A stretch of 64,000 bases of DNA from assembly GCA_028716365.1 (NCBI GenBank), contig JAQUPZ010000003.1, positions 124,001-188,000 on the forward strand, given 5' to 3'. The notes beneath the pieces are model-generated. The model made no database searches, had not been told where the DNA came from, and was given only the letters and a program-made list of their open reading frames with translations. Made by a program: the position numbers and the translations under genes. This DNA is from Kiritimatiellia bacterium. Its GTDB lineage: Bacteria; Verrucomicrobiota; Kiritimatiellia; UBA8416; YA12-FULL-48-11. Of this stretch, positions 25,978 through 35,284 are shown one piece after another; the stretch's first letter is position 1; the number at the start of each line of letters is the position of its first letter.

Positions 25978-27168
25978 ATGCCGGGACCAGGATCGTATTG
26001 GCTTGGTGAAGAGGAAAGAAAAGAAGTACTCGACGTTCTTGAGAGCGGTTATTTGTCACGTTATGGAGACATGAAAGATCCGCGTTTCAAGCACAAGGTT
26101 TATACGCTGGAACAGGAATTCGCAAAATATATCGGTGTACCGCATGCGTTGACCACCAGCTCCGGAACCAGCGCACTGATGATCAGTGTGCTGGCGATGG
26201 GAATTAAACCGGGCGATGAAATAATTGTTCCGGCGTACACGTTCGTGGCAACATATTCGGCAATAATATTTGCACGAGCAGTGCCGGTTTTGTGCGAGAT
26301 AGATTCCAGTCTGAATATCGACCCGAACGATATTATTAAGAGGATTACATCCAGGACGAAGATGATCATGCCTGTGCATATGCTGGGCAATCCAAGTGAT
26401 ATGGATGCCATTATGAGCATTGCAAAGAAACATGGACTGTCGGTTGTGGAAGATGCATGCCAGGCCAATGGTGCTGTGTACAAAGGCAGAAAACTTGGTT
26501 CGATAGGGCAAATGGGTGGGTTTTCACTGAATGTATACAAGACCATTACATCAGGTGACGGTGGCCTGATTGTTGCGTCGTCGCAGGAACTGTACGAACG
26601 GGCATTTGCCATACACGATCAGGGCCATAAACCGCTGAGAAGCGGATTGGAAGTTGGCCAGCGTTCGATCCTCGGCCTGAACTTTCGTGTGAATGAGTTG
26701 ACCGGTGCGGTGGCGTTGGCACAACTGCGGAAAATCGACCGGATTACATCAACATTGCGCGAAAAAAAGAACAAATTGAAATCACTGATCAGCGGAATCA
26801 ATGGAATGAGTTTCCGGAAATTAAACGATTCAACTGGCGAATGTGGAACATTGCTGACTGTGATCTTCGATCGTGAAGATCGCGCTGTCAAAGTGGCTAA
26901 AGCCCTGGGCACAGCCACCGTGAATCACAGCGGCTGGCATGTTTATGCCAACATGGAACATGTGAACCGGTACCTGAAGGAAGCCGGTCAGCCGCATGAC
27001 AAAGGTGCATATCCCAAAACGGATGACATCCTCAGCCGGACTCTCAATATCAGTATCGGCGTTGTGGATGCCGGTTTGGGTTCAGCATGTGGTATCAATA
27101 TTAACTCGACTGACGAAGAGATCGGTGCATTTGCTGAACGATTCCGTAAAGCGTGTGCTGAATCCTGA
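25978..27168 (+). CDS. Second DegT/DnrJ/EryC1/StrS-family aminotransferase
   Basis: A 396-residue PLP enzyme only distantly like the one at 9632. Motifs: YIGVPHALTTSSGTSALMI, DEIIVPAYTFVAT, VVEDACQANGAVYKG, and SLNVYKTITSGDGG with K188 as the PLP lysine. AGGAGG precedes its ATG. It heads an operon with a glycosidase (gap of 13 bases), the SSS transporter, a deacetylase, GH2 and further hydrolases. The combination suggests interconversion of an amino-sugar or keto-sugar released by those hydrolases (inference). Confidence 0.85.
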   Translation: MPGPGSYWLGEEERKEVLDVLESGYLSRYGDMKDPRFKHKVYTLEQEFAKYIGVPHALTTSSGTSALMISVLAMGIKPGDEIIVPAYTFVATYSAIIFARAVPVLCEIDSSLNIDPNDIIKRITSRTKMIMPVHMLGNPSDMDAIMSIAKKHGLSVVEDACQANGAVYKGRKLGSIGQMGGFSLNVYKTITSGDGGLIVASSQELYERAFAIHDQGHKPLRSGLEVGQRSILGLNFRVNELTGAVALAQLRKIDRITSTLREKKNKLKSLISGINGMSFRKLNDSTGECGTLLTVIFDREDRAVKVAKALGTATVNHSGWHVYANMEHVNRYLKEAGQPHDKGAYPKTDDILSRTLNISIGVVDAGLGSACGININSTDEEIGAFAERFRKACAES

Positions 27169-27181
27169 AAAGGAGGGAGTC

Positions 27182-29521
27182 ATGCTCAAGATAAGATTAC
27201 AGATATGTCTTATTTTATTCTGTGCAGGATTGAAATGTTCCGGCGGCGCAGAAAACACGGAGATGGTTCGTTATACCGATACCGTTATTCCTCTTGGAGG
27301 CAGGAATCTTATACCTAATGGTTCTTTTGAGGCAGGTTCTGCCGGATGGTCATCGCTGGGGCTGGGGGCCGGTTATCAGAATGCATGGGCTCCGCTGATT
27401 GATAACTGGGGTAATCTGGCCGCATTGCATGGCACGGTGGAAAAGTCACAGGGATCTCATGGTCAATCTTTTCTGCGTATTCGGCTGGGGGGCGAAGACA
27501 CGCCGGTCTTTAATTTTGATTATTTTTACCCGGTCAACCGCCGCGAATTACAGCCGTTGGCGGCAAATCTCGGTTGGATCGAGGTGAAACCCGGCCAGCC
27601 TTATACTCTGTCCCTCGATATGCGTGCTTCACGTGAAGGTGTACCGGCAGCATTCGGAGTTCAGAATGAAGATGCCGGCAAAAGCACGATGGGCGCGCAG
27701 GAAGAGGTTCTGGAAAATGTTGCGTTGACCATGCAATGGAAACGCTACAGCCGCACATTCATTCCCAAGTATCATTTTCTCTTTGTACTGGCCGGCCCTA
27801 ATCTGAAAAAGGAAGAAAATATCGCGGTGGACGTGGACGCCATCCAACTCGAGGAAGGCTCGAAAGCCATGGCCTTTATACCGCGTAGCGATCTGGAACT
27901 TGGCATTGTGCCCTCAGCCGTTGCGGGAGTATTCACCACCGGTGAGCCTGCAGCGTTGAAGGTCACGGCATTTAATAACGCGAGCAAACCGGCCCGCGCG
28001 GAAATCAAATTTAACGTAACTGATTTTGCCGATAAGCCGGTTGAGTTTCCAGCCGTAGATTTGGAAGTTCCGGCACAAGCTGCGATTGAAAAACTTGTCT
28101 CATTACCAACAAGCTGGAAAGGTTTTTATCGCATATTGGTAAATTACAAGACCGGGAAAACAGAGGAAACGCGCCTGCTGCGGTTGGCTATCGTCCCTCC
28201 GCGCACGACACGGGAGACAGTGGTTGGCGTGAACCACGCTTATCCCACAAAATTCCTGATCGACCTTGCGAAAAAGGCCGGTGTGAGCTGGTACCGTGAC
28301 TGGTCACTCAAGTGGCAACACATCGAAACCGAACGGGGGAAATTGCAGTGGGAAGTAAGTGATCCGCAGATGAAGCGGGTCGGCGAGCAGGGTGCTAACC
28401 TGATGGCGATGATTCCTTTTCCATCAGCCGATTGGAACTCCACCGCTCCGAGCATTGAAACACTCAAGGCAGAGTCACCCCGTTACCGGATGGGTGGCAA
28501 AGGCGACGATCAGGAATTGATATATCGCGCGCGCTGGGCATGGATGCCACAGGAAGTAAATGAACTGACTGGTTTCATTAAAGCCGCAGTTGGACGTTAC
28601 AAGGAAGAAGTACAGGTCTGGGAGTTTCTGAACGAACCTCTTTTTACGTCTTACTCACTTCCCGATTCCAACGTCCTGCGAACTGCGACTTTGAAATGTT
28701 ATGTAATGGACGATTATCTCAAACTGTTGAAGGCGGCCGCGACGGCGATTCGCGCTGCCAATCCGTCCGCCCGGATCATGGGTGGTCCGGGCATGATGTC
28801 CAGCGGCAGATATACCGTACCAATGGTGGAAGCCGGAATTTTGGATTATATTGATATCTTTGGTGTTCATGACTATCCCGGTCTTGCCAAACCGGAAACT
28901 CGAATTCAGTCCAATGACAAACTGCTGGCAGCCATGAAGGAACATGGCGGTGTAAAGCCTATGTGGATGACCGAGTTCTCGTATTTCGGAACCGACGATC
29001 TGCCGCGTTCGCCATTCAAGCCGATTCCCGGCTTATGGTCTGAAACCAGATTTCTCAGCGAGAAAAATGTGGCAGAATACATAGTCCGCTACTACACGAT
29101 TTTCCTGGGTCGTGGCGGAGAAAAGATTTTTCTGCATTCAGGCTGTACGGGATCTGTCAACAAGCCGGGCACTGAAAGCTGCATGTTCGCCGACGGGGCC
29201 GTGCGCAAGGTTTTTCCTGCGGTGGCCGTATTTACCGAGATAATGGGATCTGTTCCAAAGTTTGTGGGTGACAAAACCGATGGCAGTGGGATTGTTTTCG
29301 CTTTTGAGAATGGCAAACAGGCGACGCTGGTTCTTTGGGATCCGGATGAAAAAACAACGATCAGTATTCCTGCCGGAGTAACTTGTCTCGACATCATGGG
29401 GCGGACAGTAACGGGACCGAAGGTACGGTTGACCGGCTCGCCGGTTTACTTTATCGGTTCACCTGGCAAGGCGAAGGAACTCCTTACAGTGTGCGCCGGA
29501 ACAATTGAAAGCGCACAGTAA
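27182..29521 (+). CDS. Exported clan-A glycoside hydrolase (GH39/GH5-like) with CBM-like domain
   Basis: A 779-residue protein. A signal peptide (about 1-22) is followed by a CBM4/9-like module (NLIPNGSFEAGSAGWSSLG, about 40-240), a beta-sandwich linker domain, and a (beta/alpha)8 barrel (about 345-690). The barrel has the clan-A pair: acid/base E485 in EFLNEP and nucleophile E598 in WMTEFSY. A short beta-domain closes the chain. The start is ATG 27182 after AGGAGGGAG; the longer frame from 26996 overlaps the aminotransferase gene and is not real. The substrate cannot be read from the sequence. Confidence 0.75.
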   Translation: MLKIRLQICLILFCAGLKCSGGAENTEMVRYTDTVIPLGGRNLIPNGSFEAGSAGWSSLGLGAGYQNAWAPLIDNWGNLAALHGTVEKSQGSHGQSFLRIRLGGEDTPVFNFDYFYPVNRRELQPLAANLGWIEVKPGQPYTLSLDMRASREGVPAAFGVQNEDAGKSTMGAQEEVLENVALTMQWKRYSRTFIPKYHFLFVLAGPNLKKEENIAVDVDAIQLEEGSKAMAFIPRSDLELGIVPSAVAGVFTTGEPAALKVTAFNNASKPARAEIKFNVTDFADKPVEFPAVDLEVPAQAAIEKLVSLPTSWKGFYRILVNYKTGKTEETRLLRLAIVPPRTTRETVVGVNHAYPTKFLIDLAKKAGVSWYRDWSLKWQHIETERGKLQWEVSDPQMKRVGEQGANLMAMIPFPSADWNSTAPSIETLKAESPRYRMGGKGDDQELIYRARWAWMPQEVNELTGFIKAAVGRYKEEVQVWEFLNEPLFTSYSLPDSNVLRTATLKCYVMDDYLKLLKAAATAIRAANPSARIMGGPGMMSSGRYTVPMVEAGILDYIDIFGVHDYPGLAKPETRIQSNDKLLAAMKEHGGVKPMWMTEFSYFGTDDLPRSPFKPIPGLWSETRFLSEKNVAEYIVRYYTIFLGRGGEKIFLHSGCTGSVNKPGTESCMFADGAVRKVFPAVAVFTEIMGSVPKFVGDKTDGSGIVFAFENGKQATLVLWDPDEKTTISIPAGVTCLDIMGRTVTGPKVRLTGSPVYFIGSPGKAKELLTVCAGTIESAQ

Positions 29522-29584
29522 AAGGGATGCCGGGGGAGTCAGTGTTTTAAGGATAACATTTGACCAAAAAAGGAGCCAACAAAC

Positions 29585-31189
29585 ATGATCGGCACTCTCA
29601 GTGTAATTGACGTTGTGATTATTATCGGGTCGGTTTTGTTTGTCATGGCGGTTGGAATCATCGCAGGGCGCAAGCGCGAAGATACTGCCCGGGGATATTT
29701 TCTCGGTGGTAACAAGATGCCGTGGTGGCTCATCGGGACGGCTTTTGTTGCCACGGGAATCTCCAGCGAACAGATGATAGGGACCGTTGGTGTTACATAC
29801 CAGCATGGCATGGGTATCGCCAACTGGGAATGGTTTTTCCTTCCACCTTACGCCATGATGCTGATCTTTTTCATCCCGGTGTATCTCAAGAACAAGGTCA
29901 TTACCGTGCCCGGATTTCTTGCCGACCGGTTCGGACCACTTTGCGGTACCATCTATTCGGTTCTTCTGCTGATTGTTTATGTTTTTGTTTACATGGTTAC
30001 AGTTCTGTACAGCGGCAGCCTGGCCTGTTCTGAATTGACCGGATGGCACATGTATCCTGTTCTTATCGGTACGGCGCTGGTTGTCGGCGCCTATGTCACT
30101 CACGGTGGGCTTGTTTCGGTGATGTGGACTGACCTGTTTCAATGTATTCTTCTGATGATCGGCGGTTCATTGGTTTTCTTTCTAGCGCTGGACAAAATTC
30201 CGGGAGGCTGGAATGCCATGGTTGCAGCCAGTCCGGAACGGATGCACTTATATCAGCCTGCAAGTCATGAACTGGCTCCGTTTCTCGGCATGATTGTCGC
30301 CACATTTGGAGCGTTTACATTTTACCAGGTCGGTAATCAGAGCATGATTCAACGCATGTTAAGCGCGCGATCCACATGGGATGCCCAGATTGGTCTGGTA
30401 CTGGCTTCATTTCTCTGTGTATTCCGTCCGCTCGTGACCTGTTTTCTCGGTCTGGTTGTGTATCACTGGATCAATGTCATGCACAGGGCGCCGCCTCTGG
30501 TCAATAATGATACGGCTTTCACCTTTGCGCTGACCAATCTGGCACCCAGCTGGGGTGTGCGCGGTATTGTGCTTGCCGGATTCGTTGCCGCTGTTATGTC
30601 CACGCTCAGTGCGCTGATCAATTCCACCTCCACGATCTTTGCCACCGACATCTATAAGAAACATATTCACAAAGATGCCAGCGAGCATGAGATGGTCAGG
30701 GTAGGGATGACGGCATCGCTGGTATCTCTGGTCATCGCCACCGCGGTGGCGCCGATCGTGGCCAAATGGGGGATTTTCAGGTTCTTCCAGACTGCCCTGA
30801 CCTACATAGCTGTTCCTTTCATGGCCACAATCATCATGGGAATTCTCTGGAAGCGGGTGAATTACGCGGCCGGTCTGTTTGGACTGATCGGCGGCGTGGT
30901 AATCCAGTTATGTGTGGCATTTTTATTCAGCGGGAGATTCGAGTCATTTCCAAAACTGCATTTTTTCTATGTTGGCGGCATTGCACAGGTTCTGATCATG
31001 GGTGGTATTGCTGTTGTCACCCTGCTTACGAAGCCGGCTGATCCAGTTAAAGTGGCTCCCTTCTTGTGGAGCCTGGATGTTCTCAAAAACTACGATGATG
31101 GCCGGAAACGGCCCTGGTATGCCCAATTAAAACTCTGGTGGGGTATTCTTACTCTGGCATGGATCTTCTTATACTGGAAGTTCTGGTAA
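29585..31189 (+). CDS. Sodium:solute symporter (SSS family)
   Basis: A 534-residue inner-membrane transporter with about 13-14 hydrophobic segments. Family features: GRKREDTARGYFLGGNKMPWWLIGTAFVATGISSEQMIGTVG near the N-terminus (the sodium-binding first helices) and STLSALINSTSTIFATDIYKKH in the middle. SSS symporters import sugars, inositols, sialic acid and similar solutes. As the only transporter in the locus it is the likely uptake route for the released sugar. GGAGCC precedes the ATG. Confidence 0.9.
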   Translation: MIGTLSVIDVVIIIGSVLFVMAVGIIAGRKREDTARGYFLGGNKMPWWLIGTAFVATGISSEQMIGTVGVTYQHGMGIANWEWFFLPPYAMMLIFFIPVYLKNKVITVPGFLADRFGPLCGTIYSVLLLIVYVFVYMVTVLYSGSLACSELTGWHMYPVLIGTALVVGAYVTHGGLVSVMWTDLFQCILLMIGGSLVFFLALDKIPGGWNAMVAASPERMHLYQPASHELAPFLGMIVATFGAFTFYQVGNQSMIQRMLSARSTWDAQIGLVLASFLCVFRPLVTCFLGLVVYHWINVMHRAPPLVNNDTAFTFALTNLAPSWGVRGIVLAGFVAAVMSTLSALINSTSTIFATDIYKKHIHKDASEHEMVRVGMTASLVSLVIATAVAPIVAKWGIFRFFQTALTYIAVPFMATIIMGILWKRVNYAAGLFGLIGGVVIQLCVAFLFSGRFESFPKLHFFYVGGIAQVLIMGGIAVVTLLTKPADPVKVAPFLWSLDVLKNYDDGRKRPWYAQLKLWWGILTLAWIFLYWKFW

Positions 31190-31209
31190 GCGGGAAAGGA
31201 AAGAGAATC

Positions 31210-31920
31210 ATGAATGTATTATTTGTCGGTGCGCATCCGGATGATATTGAAACAATGGCGGGCGGTACCGCCGCACGCTATGCGAAAGAAGGTCACAAAC
31301 TCTTTTTTTGTGTGGCGACCAACGGCAACATAGGATCGGCGACCCTTTCATCCAAAGAAATTGCCGAGGTACGCCACAAGGAGGCATTGACAGCAGCCCG
31401 TGTGGTTGGTGCGGAACTGATATGGCTCGATTTTGATGATGAGTTTCTGATGGATACACGCGAAACAAGATTGAAGTTCATTGATGCCATGCGTATTGCA
31501 CGGCCTGATGTTGTTTTCTGCCATTGGATTGAAGACTACAATCCGGACCATTCAATTTCCGGCAGGATTATGGACGACTGTATACACATGGCCAAGGTTC
31601 CGCTGATCAAGACGGAACATCCGCCCACCACTGCCAAGATTCCGCCGATATACTACATGGATACTCCGGCCGGTGTTAATTTTGTCCCCGAGGTCTATGT
31701 GAATATCACGGATACTTTTAAAACCAAAGTAGAGATGCTTCGACAGCACAAGAGCCAGAATGACTGGATGACCGTAATGTTCGGTTACGACATGGAAGCG
31801 TTTCTGGAGATCCCGGCGAAGTTCCGCGGCTTGCAGGCCGGCTGTCGCATGGCTGAAGCATTTCGCCCGTCGTACAGGTGGGGACGGATGTTGCAGAAAC
31901 ATTTTTTACCAGGTTGTTGA
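31210..31920 (+). CDS. PIG-L family zinc deacetylase
   Basis: A 236-residue cytoplasmic protein with the PIG-L/LmbE signature AHPDD at residues 8-12 (zinc ligands H9 and D12) and the second motif DYNPDHSISGRI. PIG-L enzymes remove acetyl groups from N-acetylglucosamine-type compounds. With an amino-sugar-type glycosidase and an aminotransferase in the same operon, it probably deacetylates an N-acetyl-sugar (inference). The start is ATG 31210 after AAAGAGA, following the symporter by 20 bases; the reading from 31138 overlaps the symporter. Confidence 0.87.
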   Translation: MNVLFVGAHPDDIETMAGGTAARYAKEGHKLFFCVATNGNIGSATLSSKEIAEVRHKEALTAARVVGAELIWLDFDDEFLMDTRETRLKFIDAMRIARPDVVFCHWIEDYNPDHSISGRIMDDCIHMAKVPLIKTEHPPTTAKIPPIYYMDTPAGVNFVPEVYVNITDTFKTKVEMLRQHKSQNDWMTVMFGYDMEAFLEIPAKFRGLQAGCRMAEAFRPSYRWGRMLQKHFLPGC

Positions 31921-31950
31921 AGTTAATAGTGATTAGGGAGGGTATTGTTT

Positions 31951-34900
31951 ATGAATAATAGTTTTGTTGCAGTCGAAATTTCCCGGGCAAAGTTATCGAT
32001 CTTTGTAATAGCTCTGGGATTAATACCTGTATTTTTTTTATTTGGAAGCGAAGCTGATGAATGGGGTGATCGTCCATCATCGCCTGCAGTGGTCAATCCG
32101 GTTCTTTGCTCACCGCTTCAACAGGTCATTTCCCTGAAGGGTGAGTGGGAGTTTACGACAGCAACATCGCCGCGTAATCCTGTCAGCGGCAAATGGAAGG
32201 ATTCCCGTACAATCCAGGTTCCGGGTTGCTGGGAAGCACAGGGTGTCGGTGAACCGGGTATGAGCGTCTGCTGGGATCCGGTCTGGGATGCCGGTCCACG
32301 GGTTCTGAGGCATGTTTTCATGGGACATGGCTGGTATCGGAAAACGGTAAAAATTCCGGAATCATGGAAAAATCAAAAAGTCTGGCTGAAGGTTGGAGGC
32401 GTGAGGTCACAAGGATGGTTCTGGATCAATGGAAAACGTGCTGCCTGCGTTGATAACTACTGCGGAACTTATAAATATGATATTACAGATCTTGTCCAAC
32501 CAGGTGGTGACGCTGTAATTACAGTTAAAGTACGAAATGATTCCCCTTGCCGGAAAGGGCTTTTCAGCTGGTGCCATCGTTTCGGCGGCTTGTACCGGGA
32601 TGTCGAACTTGAAGCAACCCCGGCAACACGGATTGACTACGCCTGGGTACGGGGCGATTTCGATAAAAAGCTGGCTATTGTCAATACCACGGTTTGCCGG
32701 AACGATCTTCAAACTTCGACAAAAGAAGCAAATCTTCAAATCGACTTAAAGACGACTGATGGACTGGCGGCAGGCAAAGGAACACAAAAGGTCGTTTTTG
32801 ATCCGAACAATAACACTGCAGAAGTTCGCTGTGAAATACCGCTCACCGAATTCCAGGCATGGACACCAGAATCGCCAAAACTCTATTATGCCGAGATCGT
32901 CCTTCGGGATGGCAATAAACCTGTCCACGGCTGGATGGAACGATTTGGTGTCCGCAAATTTGAGGTACGCGGCGACCGGTTTTATTTCAATAATCAGCCA
33001 TTTTTTGTCCGCGGGTATGGTGACGATCTCATTTATCCAATGACCCTCATTTCGCCGGCATCCCGCGAGGAACACAGGAAAAACCTTGAAGTTGCCCGGA
33101 AATCCGGTTTTGCCTATGTTCGGCACCACACGCATTGCGAGCTCCCTGAATTCTTTGATGCCGCCGATGAAATTGGAATTCTCGTTCAACCTGAACTTCC
33201 TTATTACGGGGAATATCCGACAGAAGCGTTCACATTTAATCCAATGCGTGATCTTGAAGAATTGATAATTCATTACCGGCGGTATGTTTCTCTTGCCACC
33301 TACTGTATGGGAAATGAAGGATATCTCGGGTCACCGGTTGACCATGAATTGTATCAGCTTGTAAAGAAACTCGATCCCGACCGGCTGGTATTGCACCAGG
33401 ACGGCGGAGGTAATAAACCGGGGAATTGCGATTTCCGGAATGGACCGGTCAAACCGTGGATACCGGGAAGTTTCACGAGCGATGTTCCATTTACAGCTCA
33501 TGAATATCTGAATCTCGCCGTAAAAGTGGATCCACGACTCGAATCACGTTTTACCGGGATCATGCCACCTCCCGTCACCATGGAAACTTATAAGAAGTCA
33601 CTTGCCATAGCCGGACTCAGTCAAACATGGGGTGACGCTTGCCTCGAAGCCCAGCACGCCCTGCAAAAATATTACCAGAAACAGGGACTCGAACAAGCGC
33701 GCCTTGATCCGTCATGTGATGGTTATATCTTCTGGACAATTGTTGATGTAATGCTGCCACAGGGAAATGCTGTTACAGCCCAGGGCCTCTACAATGGTTT
33801 CTGGGAACCGAAGACCATGGGATTTACTCCTGAACAATTCCGTGTTTTCAACGATCAAACAGCACTGTTGATAAAATTCGACGTAAAAGATCCTATTGCA
33901 GTTTCGGGTGAGAAGTTTGGTTTTCAGTGCTGGATTTCTCATTTTGGAAATAGTGTCTTAAATAAGGCCGGACTTTCCTGGGTAATTCGTAATAACGACA
34001 CCATTCTCGCTAAGGGCGATCTACCCGGCCAGGATATTGAAATTGGAAATGTCAAGGAACTGGGACGTACTGAAATTGTTGTACCACCATTGACAAAACC
34101 GGTTGCGGCCGTTCTTGAAGCCAAGCTGTCGGGAACTGATATTGCCAACCGATGGAACATCTGGCTTTTCCCAAAACGTACACAGCAAAATGGAGAAGGA
34201 ATTGCTGTTTCAAAGTCCCTTATGCCTGCGTTGGCGCCGTTGTATTCAGGGCTGGTTGTGGCCGGTGAATCAGGGGCTGAAAAGGCGGAGATTCTCATTT
34301 CCTCCATAGGTTCAGCTGATGTCAAACCTGCCTTGTCAGCAGGCAAGCGTGTCATCCTCATCAACGGAGCGAAAGGTAGATCGAATGTCGGATTGGGGTG
34401 GTGGTCGATGGGGGCACAGGTGGGGACGGCCTTTGCCAGGCATCCCGCCCTGGGTGATTTTCCACACGAGGGATATCTGTCGCCGCTGGCTTTTCGAATC
34501 CTGAAAACAGGTCAGAAGATGCCATGCATGCAGGGACTTCTACAGGATGAGATGTTTGTGGTTGGTGAAGGGCTGGACAGCTATTTTCTTTACGGCACTG
34601 AAGCGCGGATCGAACAGGGCCGGGTACTGATAACCTTTGGATTGGATCTGCTCTCGGGATATCCAGAAGGAACCTGTATTCTGGACGGGCTGATTCGCTA
34701 TGCGCGTTCAGATGCCTTTAACCCGAAAGGAAAAACCGATTTATTCACTTTATCCGTTGCACCGAATGGATGGCAGAGAACACTGGTAACCGGTGATAGC
34801 GGACATGAACATCTGCCGCTGGGATGTTTGCAGATCGATGTCGCACGTGCGATGAAAGGAAAAAATGAGCTGGTCTGGGAAACCCGGCCAGTCCCTGAAA

Positions 34901-35223
34901 AAGTTCATGATCAACAAGTGTTTTCCGTTTCGTGGCAGGGCGGCATGGGTTACTTCGCGGAACCACAGGGATCATTCGCTCTTTATGTGAATGACGAAAA
35001 AATACTCGATATTCCTGTGATCAGCGAGCAAAGCAAGACCTGGTTCAATACGGATAAGACGGTCAGTTTGAAATATGAGCGTGATCTCTCGCGTCCGGAA
35101 ATGGGGCTCATGACCCTGTCGCTGCCATCGTCGAAAATGATGCCGGGCAAACCATTGCGTCTGAAAGTAACAGCTGGCGACTCGAAAAGCCGCCGCTGGT
35201 TCGGCGTATGCCAAATGCTGTAA
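31951..35223 (+). CDS. Exported GH2 beta-glycosidase
   Basis: A 1090-residue enzyme with an N-terminal signal anchor or signal peptide (about 10-35). GH2 order is visible: jelly-roll sugar-binding domain (WYRKTVKIPESWKNQKVWLKVGG), immunoglobulin-like domain, and a TIM barrel with acid/base E456 in MGNEGY and nucleophile candidate E518 in TAHEYL. An extra 400-residue C-terminal region of beta-sandwich and alpha/beta character is unusual for simple beta-galactosidases. The family includes galactosidases, glucuronidases and mannosidases; specificity is open. GGAGGG precedes the ATG at 31951. Confidence 0.8.
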   Translation: MNNSFVAVEISRAKLSIFVIALGLIPVFFLFGSEADEWGDRPSSPAVVNPVLCSPLQQVISLKGEWEFTTATSPRNPVSGKWKDSRTIQVPGCWEAQGVGEPGMSVCWDPVWDAGPRVLRHVFMGHGWYRKTVKIPESWKNQKVWLKVGGVRSQGWFWINGKRAACVDNYCGTYKYDITDLVQPGGDAVITVKVRNDSPCRKGLFSWCHRFGGLYRDVELEATPATRIDYAWVRGDFDKKLAIVNTTVCRNDLQTSTKEANLQIDLKTTDGLAAGKGTQKVVFDPNNNTAEVRCEIPLTEFQAWTPESPKLYYAEIVLRDGNKPVHGWMERFGVRKFEVRGDRFYFNNQPFFVRGYGDDLIYPMTLISPASREEHRKNLEVARKSGFAYVRHHTHCELPEFFDAADEIGILVQPELPYYGEYPTEAFTFNPMRDLEELIIHYRRYVSLATYCMGNEGYLGSPVDHELYQLVKKLDPDRLVLHQDGGGNKPGNCDFRNGPVKPWIPGSFTSDVPFTAHEYLNLAVKVDPRLESRFTGIMPPPVTMETYKKSLAIAGLSQTWGDACLEAQHALQKYYQKQGLEQARLDPSCDGYIFWTIVDVMLPQGNAVTAQGLYNGFWEPKTMGFTPEQFRVFNDQTALLIKFDVKDPIAVSGEKFGFQCWISHFGNSVLNKAGLSWVIRNNDTILAKGDLPGQDIEIGNVKELGRTEIVVPPLTKPVAAVLEAKLSGTDIANRWNIWLFPKRTQQNGEGIAVSKSLMPALAPLYSGLVVAGESGAEKAEILISSIGSADVKPALSAGKRVILINGAKGRSNVGLGWWSMGAQVGTAFARHPALGDFPHEGYLSPLAFRILKTGQKMPCMQGLLQDEMFVVGEGLDSYFLYGTEARIEQGRVLITFGLDLLSGYPEGTCILDGLIRYARSDAFNPKGKTDLFTLSVAPNGWQRTLVTGDSGHEHLPLGCLQIDVARAMKGKNELVWETRPVPEKVHDQQVFSVSWQGGMGYFAEPQGSFALYVNDEKILDIPVISEQSKTWFNTDKTVSLKYERDLSRPEMGLMTLSLPSSKMMPGKPLRLKVTAGDSKSRRWFGVCQML

Positions 35224-35284
35224 ATGGTAGCCACTCTTGCCGTCCGGATATTTAGAGGAATTACTGTTAAGAAAGGATAAACGG

